Source: Cyanobacteriota bacterium
GTDB lineage: Bacteria; Cyanobacteriota; Cyanobacteriia; Phormidesmidales; Phormidesmidaceae
DNA length: 8,731 nucleotides
Reading direction: 5' to 3'
Assembly: GCA_027592485.1 (NCBI GenBank)
Contig: JAQCKL010000160.1
Coordinates: 1 to 8,731 of the forward strand
Shown here: positions 6,899-8,731 of the stretch, one piece after another
Layout of the letters: every line of letters begins with the position of its first letter
How positions within the stretch are numbered: the stretch's first letter is position 1
Made by a program: the position numbers and the translations under genes
Notes under the pieces: generated by a model
Told to the model about the DNA's origin: nothing
The model's input: the letters and a program-made list of their open reading frames with translations, nothing else
Database searches by the model: none

Positions 6899-6952
6899 AC
6901 CCCCATCTCCCCGTCCCCCCTGCGCTCCATCTCCCCAGCTCCCTCCCCCTGT
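6899..6952 (+). repeat. Polypyrimidine (C/T-rich) tract
   Basis: This stretch is almost all C and T, with loosely repeated CATCTCCCC units (CCCCATCTCCCC and CTCCATCTCCCC). It lies just upstream of the small hypothetical gene. A weaker version (CACCCCATCTCCTC) occurs near 5606. Such G/C-skewed simple repeats are common between cyanobacterial genes; no coding role is seen. Confidence 0.6.
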
Positions 6953-6958
6953 GTCAGC

Positions 6959-7273
6959 ATGGCTAAAGCACACCCCACATCCCCAAGCATCATGTTGGAT
7001 CAATCCCTCCAGTTTTTAACCCCCGAAGAATCTGCCGAGGTGGACAAAGCCCTGATGACCACCCCCGAAAAGTTTCTGACCCGCCTCACCCTCTCCACTG
7101 CCAAGTTGCTTAAGGCGATCGCCCAAGACCTAGAGACCCCGATCGACGCCCTGACCCCTCAACAAATCATTGCCTGGTTCGAGGCCGATGCCAAACGCAA
7201 GCAAGAACAGGGCGTGAATGCCTCAGTCCTCAAGTGGGACCCCAGGGAACTCGATGATTTGGCCCGTCCATGA
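6959..7273 (+). CDS. Small conserved-looking hypothetical protein
   Basis: I recognise the style of this 104-aa protein as one found widely in cyanobacteria, but I know no function. It is soluble, with no signal or membrane helix, and predicted to be mainly helical. Visible blocks are LTPEESAEVDKALM, FLTRLTLSTAKLLKAIA and LTPQQIIAWFEADAKRKQEQG, ending in VLKWDPRELDDLARP. The start is uncertain: ATG 6959 is used here, but ATG 6992 (93 aa, beginning MLDQSLQFL) looks more like the conserved core. Neither has a ribosome site, and the sequence ahead is the C/T-rich tract. A HIP1 octamer lies within the gene (7115-7122). The frame extends upstream to 6725, but that part is arginine- and proline-rich, unlike a protein, and is left out. 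Confidence 0.75.
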   Translation: MAKAHPTSPSIMLDQSLQFLTPEESAEVDKALMTTPEKFLTRLTLSTAKLLKAIAQDLETPIDALTPQQIIAWFEADAKRKQEQGVNASVLKWDPRELDDLARP

Positions 7274-7303
7274 ATATTTTCTTGATCCAGTTAACAGTAA
7301 TGG

Positions 7304-7340
7304 CCCAGCGTCTGGAAAGCTTATAAGCTGGAGTGTTTTT
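7304..7340 (+). terminator. Possible terminator after the small hypothetical gene
   Basis: CCAGC (7306-7310) can pair with GCTGG (7327-7331). Alternative inner pairings are CCAG-CGT-CTGG and the perfect palindrome AGCTTATAAGCT (7318-7329). A run of six T follows at 7335-7340. The stem is weak for a terminator, but its place 30-70 bases after the stop and the T-run make this plausible. Confidence 0.35.
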
Positions 7341-7414
7341 TAAATCAGGGCTTCTCTCCTCAGTCATGTGTTAAGACTGAAAACAATTAGGCTGATTTCT
7401 CATTAGGATTGAGG

Positions 7415-7533
7415 AACACTTGAATCCGAGCCGTGGATTCAAAGATTTAAGGTGTGGGCATCTCGTCCCTAGATGATGGGGCGTTAAATCCAATCCTGGA
7501 ACCCATCATCAGTCTCTCTGGAGGGTAGCCTCC
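7415..7533 (+). promoter_or_regulatory. Structured leader region upstream of vipp1
   Basis: Four inverted repeats follow each other ahead of vipp1. TTGAATCC/GGATTCAA (7420-7427 with 7435-7442) is an 8-bp stem. CATCT/AGATG (7459-7463 with 7471-7475) and GATGATGGG/CCCATCATC (7472-7480 with 7502-7510) overlap at GATG and cannot form together. GGAGG-GTAG-CCTCC (7520-7533) hides a GGAGG that resembles a ribosome site but is too far from the ATG. No known riboswitch class is recognised. I cannot place the promoter, so it is unknown how much is transcribed. Confidence 0.5.
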
Positions 7534-7569
7534 GCATTACACACAACATTTGGAAGGAACCGTAAAGCC

Positions 7570-8340
7570 ATGGGGTTGTTTGATCGCGTTAGCCGAGTCG
7601 TCCGTTCTAACCTAAACGCCGCTGTCAGTTCGGCTGAAGATCCTGCCAAAATCTTGGATCAGGCCATCATTGATATGGGGGAGGATTTGGTGCAAATGCG
7701 CCAAGCGGTGGCCCAGGCGATCGCCTCCCAGAAGCGGGTAGAGCAGCAGTACAACAAAGCTCAGTCTGAGGCCAACACCTGGCAGCAGCGGGCTCAACTC
7801 GCCCTCCAAAAAGGCGATGAAAGCCTTGCCCGTGAGGCCCTAACGCGGAAGAAATCCCAGGCAGAGACCGCTACAGCCCTCAAAGCCCAGATGGATGGCC
7901 AAAGAGCCCAGACCGATCAGCTCAAGAAAAGCTTGATTGGCTTAGAGAGCAAAATCTCCGAAGCCAAAACCAAGAAAGATATGCTCAAGGCGCGGGCCAG
8001 TGCCGCCAAGGCTAATGAGCAGCTGCAAAGCACCATGGGGCAACTCAACACCAACAGTGCCATGAGCGCCTTTGAGCGTATGGAAGAAAAGGTGCTGATG
8101 ATGGAAGCCAAGTCCCAGGCCGCAGGGGAGTTGGCGGGTGCCGATTTAGAAAGTCAGTTTGCTGCCCTAGAAGCCGGTGGCGATGTGGATGACGAATTGG
8201 CAGCCATGAAGGCCCAGTTGACTGGGGGCTCCGTTGACCAAGCCGCTTTGCCAGAAGGCGAAACCCCGGTCGCCGCCCCCCAAGATGTGGCCGTGGATGC
8301 TGAACTGGAAGCGCTCAAAACCCAGTTGGATCAGCTCTAG
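7570..8340 (+). CDS. vipp1: Vipp1/IM30, PspA-family ESCRT-III-like membrane-remodelling protein
   Basis: Vipp1 forms large rings and rods on membranes and is needed for thylakoid formation and membrane-stress protection. The 256-aa protein starts MGLFDRVSRVVRSNLNAAVS, the amphipathic membrane-binding helix 0. It continues with the family block AEDPAKILDQAIIDMGEDLV (22-41), long coiled-coil helices (about 25-150) with AREALTRKKS and ISEAKTKKDMLKARA, and the FERMEEKV motif (168-175). The alanine-rich linker ends in a separate helix (about 242-256, DAELEALKTQLDQL); this extension is what distinguishes Vipp1 from PspA. The ATG at 7570 has a strong GGAAGGA ribosome site (7552-7558) 11 bases away. 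The gene appears monocistronic, with structured noncoding DNA on both sides. A HIP1 octamer is at 7717-7724. PspA is the alternative, but length and C-terminus favour Vipp1. Confidence 0.93.
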   Translation: MGLFDRVSRVVRSNLNAAVSSAEDPAKILDQAIIDMGEDLVQMRQAVAQAIASQKRVEQQYNKAQSEANTWQQRAQLALQKGDESLAREALTRKKSQAETATALKAQMDGQRAQTDQLKKSLIGLESKISEAKTKKDMLKARASAAKANEQLQSTMGQLNTNSAMSAFERMEEKVLMMEAKSQAAGELAGADLESQFAALEAGGDVDDELAAMKAQLTGGSVDQAALPEGETPVAAPQDVAVDAELEALKTQLDQL

Positions 8341-8731
8341 CCGCCTTTCCTTTGTCCCCATTGATAACACTTGAACCCCTGCGGAGCCCTTGGTGCTTAG
8401 GCAGGGGTTCAAGGTGATGGGCTTCTCTAAAGCCAGTCTCAGGTTGCCATCAGCGCGGCTTCAACTTCACCCATCATCCTAGAGACGTGATTATGTTTCC
8501 TAGGGGTTTCAAGACTGATGCCGCATATTTTGCTGGTCGAAGACTAGCTTTCCCATGGCCGTTTAATCAGTTGAGATCTGGCCGAGGCTGGCTATCACGT
8601 CAGTATGCAAAGAATTGATGGAGACCATTGCCCGATATTTACCGCCCTCAACTCAGTGATTGCGTTATAGCAGTCGCCAATTGCATTAAGACATAAGCTA
8701 GAAGCATTTCCCATCTCCGGTGAGTGCCATG
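8341..8731. other. Noncoding 391-base stretch after vipp1
   Basis: Apart from the 13-bp inverted repeat, this holds a small hairpin GGCTT-CTCTA-AAGCC (8419-8433), a second GATGGG/CCCATC pair (8415-8420 with 8470-8475) and short open frames of 21-41 codons that look random. The final three bases are ATG, with GGTGAG about six bases ahead, so the next rightward gene may begin at the window edge. I found no tRNA or named RNA. Confidence 0.45.
8370..8413 (+). terminator. 13-bp perfect inverted repeat after vipp1 (likely 3'-end hairpin)
   Basis: CTTGAACCCCTGC (8370-8382) is exactly matched by GCAGGGGTTCAAG (8401-8413) around an 18-base loop. With one bulged G, three more pairs (CAC/GTG) can extend the stem. 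It starts 29 bases after the vipp1 stop. There is no T-run after it on either strand, so it may be a transcript-stabilising or processing hairpin rather than a true intrinsic terminator. Confidence 0.6.

Noticed and set aside
6725..6958. Upstream in-frame extension of the small hypothetical protein (182 aa in total)
   Set aside because: The added part is Arg/Ser/Pro-rich and crosses hairpins and a polypyrimidine tract; it looks like translated noncoding DNA.
7226..7366. 46-codon minus-strand ORF (MTEERSPDLKN...) antisense to the end of the hypothetical gene
   Set aside because: No family resemblance; it overlaps a gene that is better supported and lacks a clear ribosome site.
8370..8413. Inverted repeat as ends of a small insertion element (MITE)
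   Set aside because: The arms are only 18 bases apart, so there is no element body, and no target duplication is visible.
8493..8618. 41-codon plus-strand ORF after vipp1
   Set aside because: It has no ribosome site, no recognisable motif and a composition like random translation.
8576..8644. Short frame reading LAEAGYHVSMQRIDGDHCP, faintly like a response-regulator fragment
   Set aside because: It is bounded by stops, too short and lacks any receiver-domain key residue.

Overview
This window looks like chromosomal DNA from a cyanobacterium. The octamer GCGATCGC (HIP1, a hallmark of cyanobacterial genomes) occurs seven times in 8.7 kb, against about 0.13 expected by chance for any given octamer. 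The gene content fits: a PetL-type cytochrome b6f subunit, a TxlA/HCF164-type thylakoid thioredoxin, a Vipp1/IM30 protein with the C-terminal extension that separates Vipp1 from PspA, a cyanobacterial-type Aat and a PAP/fibrillin-like protein. I cannot name a genus. GC content looks moderately high, which would suit a Leptolyngbya-like or related lineage (inference only).

Layout. Positions 44-1627 (minus) encode a two-partner-secretion outer-membrane transporter (TpsB, ShlB/FhaC family) that stops about 45 residues after its VRGY motif and seems to lack the end of its barrel. A divergent intergenic region with two perfect palindromes separates it from a rightward cluster: a family 2 glycosyltransferase (1848-2810), leucyl/phenylalanyl-tRNA-protein transferase aat (2850-3461) and a PAP/fibrillin-like protein (3458-4081), the last two overlapping by ATGA. 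Facing this cluster on the minus strand is a thioredoxin gene of the TxlA/HCF164 type (4303-4902), followed in the same direction by a 31-codon gene, easily missed, that I read as petL (4114-4209). HCF164 is needed for cytochrome b6f assembly in plants, so a b6f assembly factor and a b6f subunit sit side by side here.

Next come a PaiA-like GNAT acetyltransferase (5029-5586, plus) and, convergent to it, a radical SAM/SPASM protein (5616-6695, minus). A hairpin-rich and polypyrimidine-rich intergenic region leads to a short conserved-looking hypothetical protein (6959-7273, plus). The last gene is vipp1 (7570-8340, plus). It lies between two long noncoding stretches that share short sequence blocks and hairpins in the same order. 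The last 391 bases hold a 13-bp perfect inverted repeat and otherwise no gene that I can support; an ATG occupies the final three bases and could begin the next gene.

I saw no rRNA, tRNA, CRISPR array, insertion sequence or obvious defence system. The most interesting points are the txlA-petL pair, the matched structured elements around vipp1, the truncated TpsB with a C9 homopolymer in its coding strand, and a gap-free three-way-junction fold across the glycosyltransferase stop codon.
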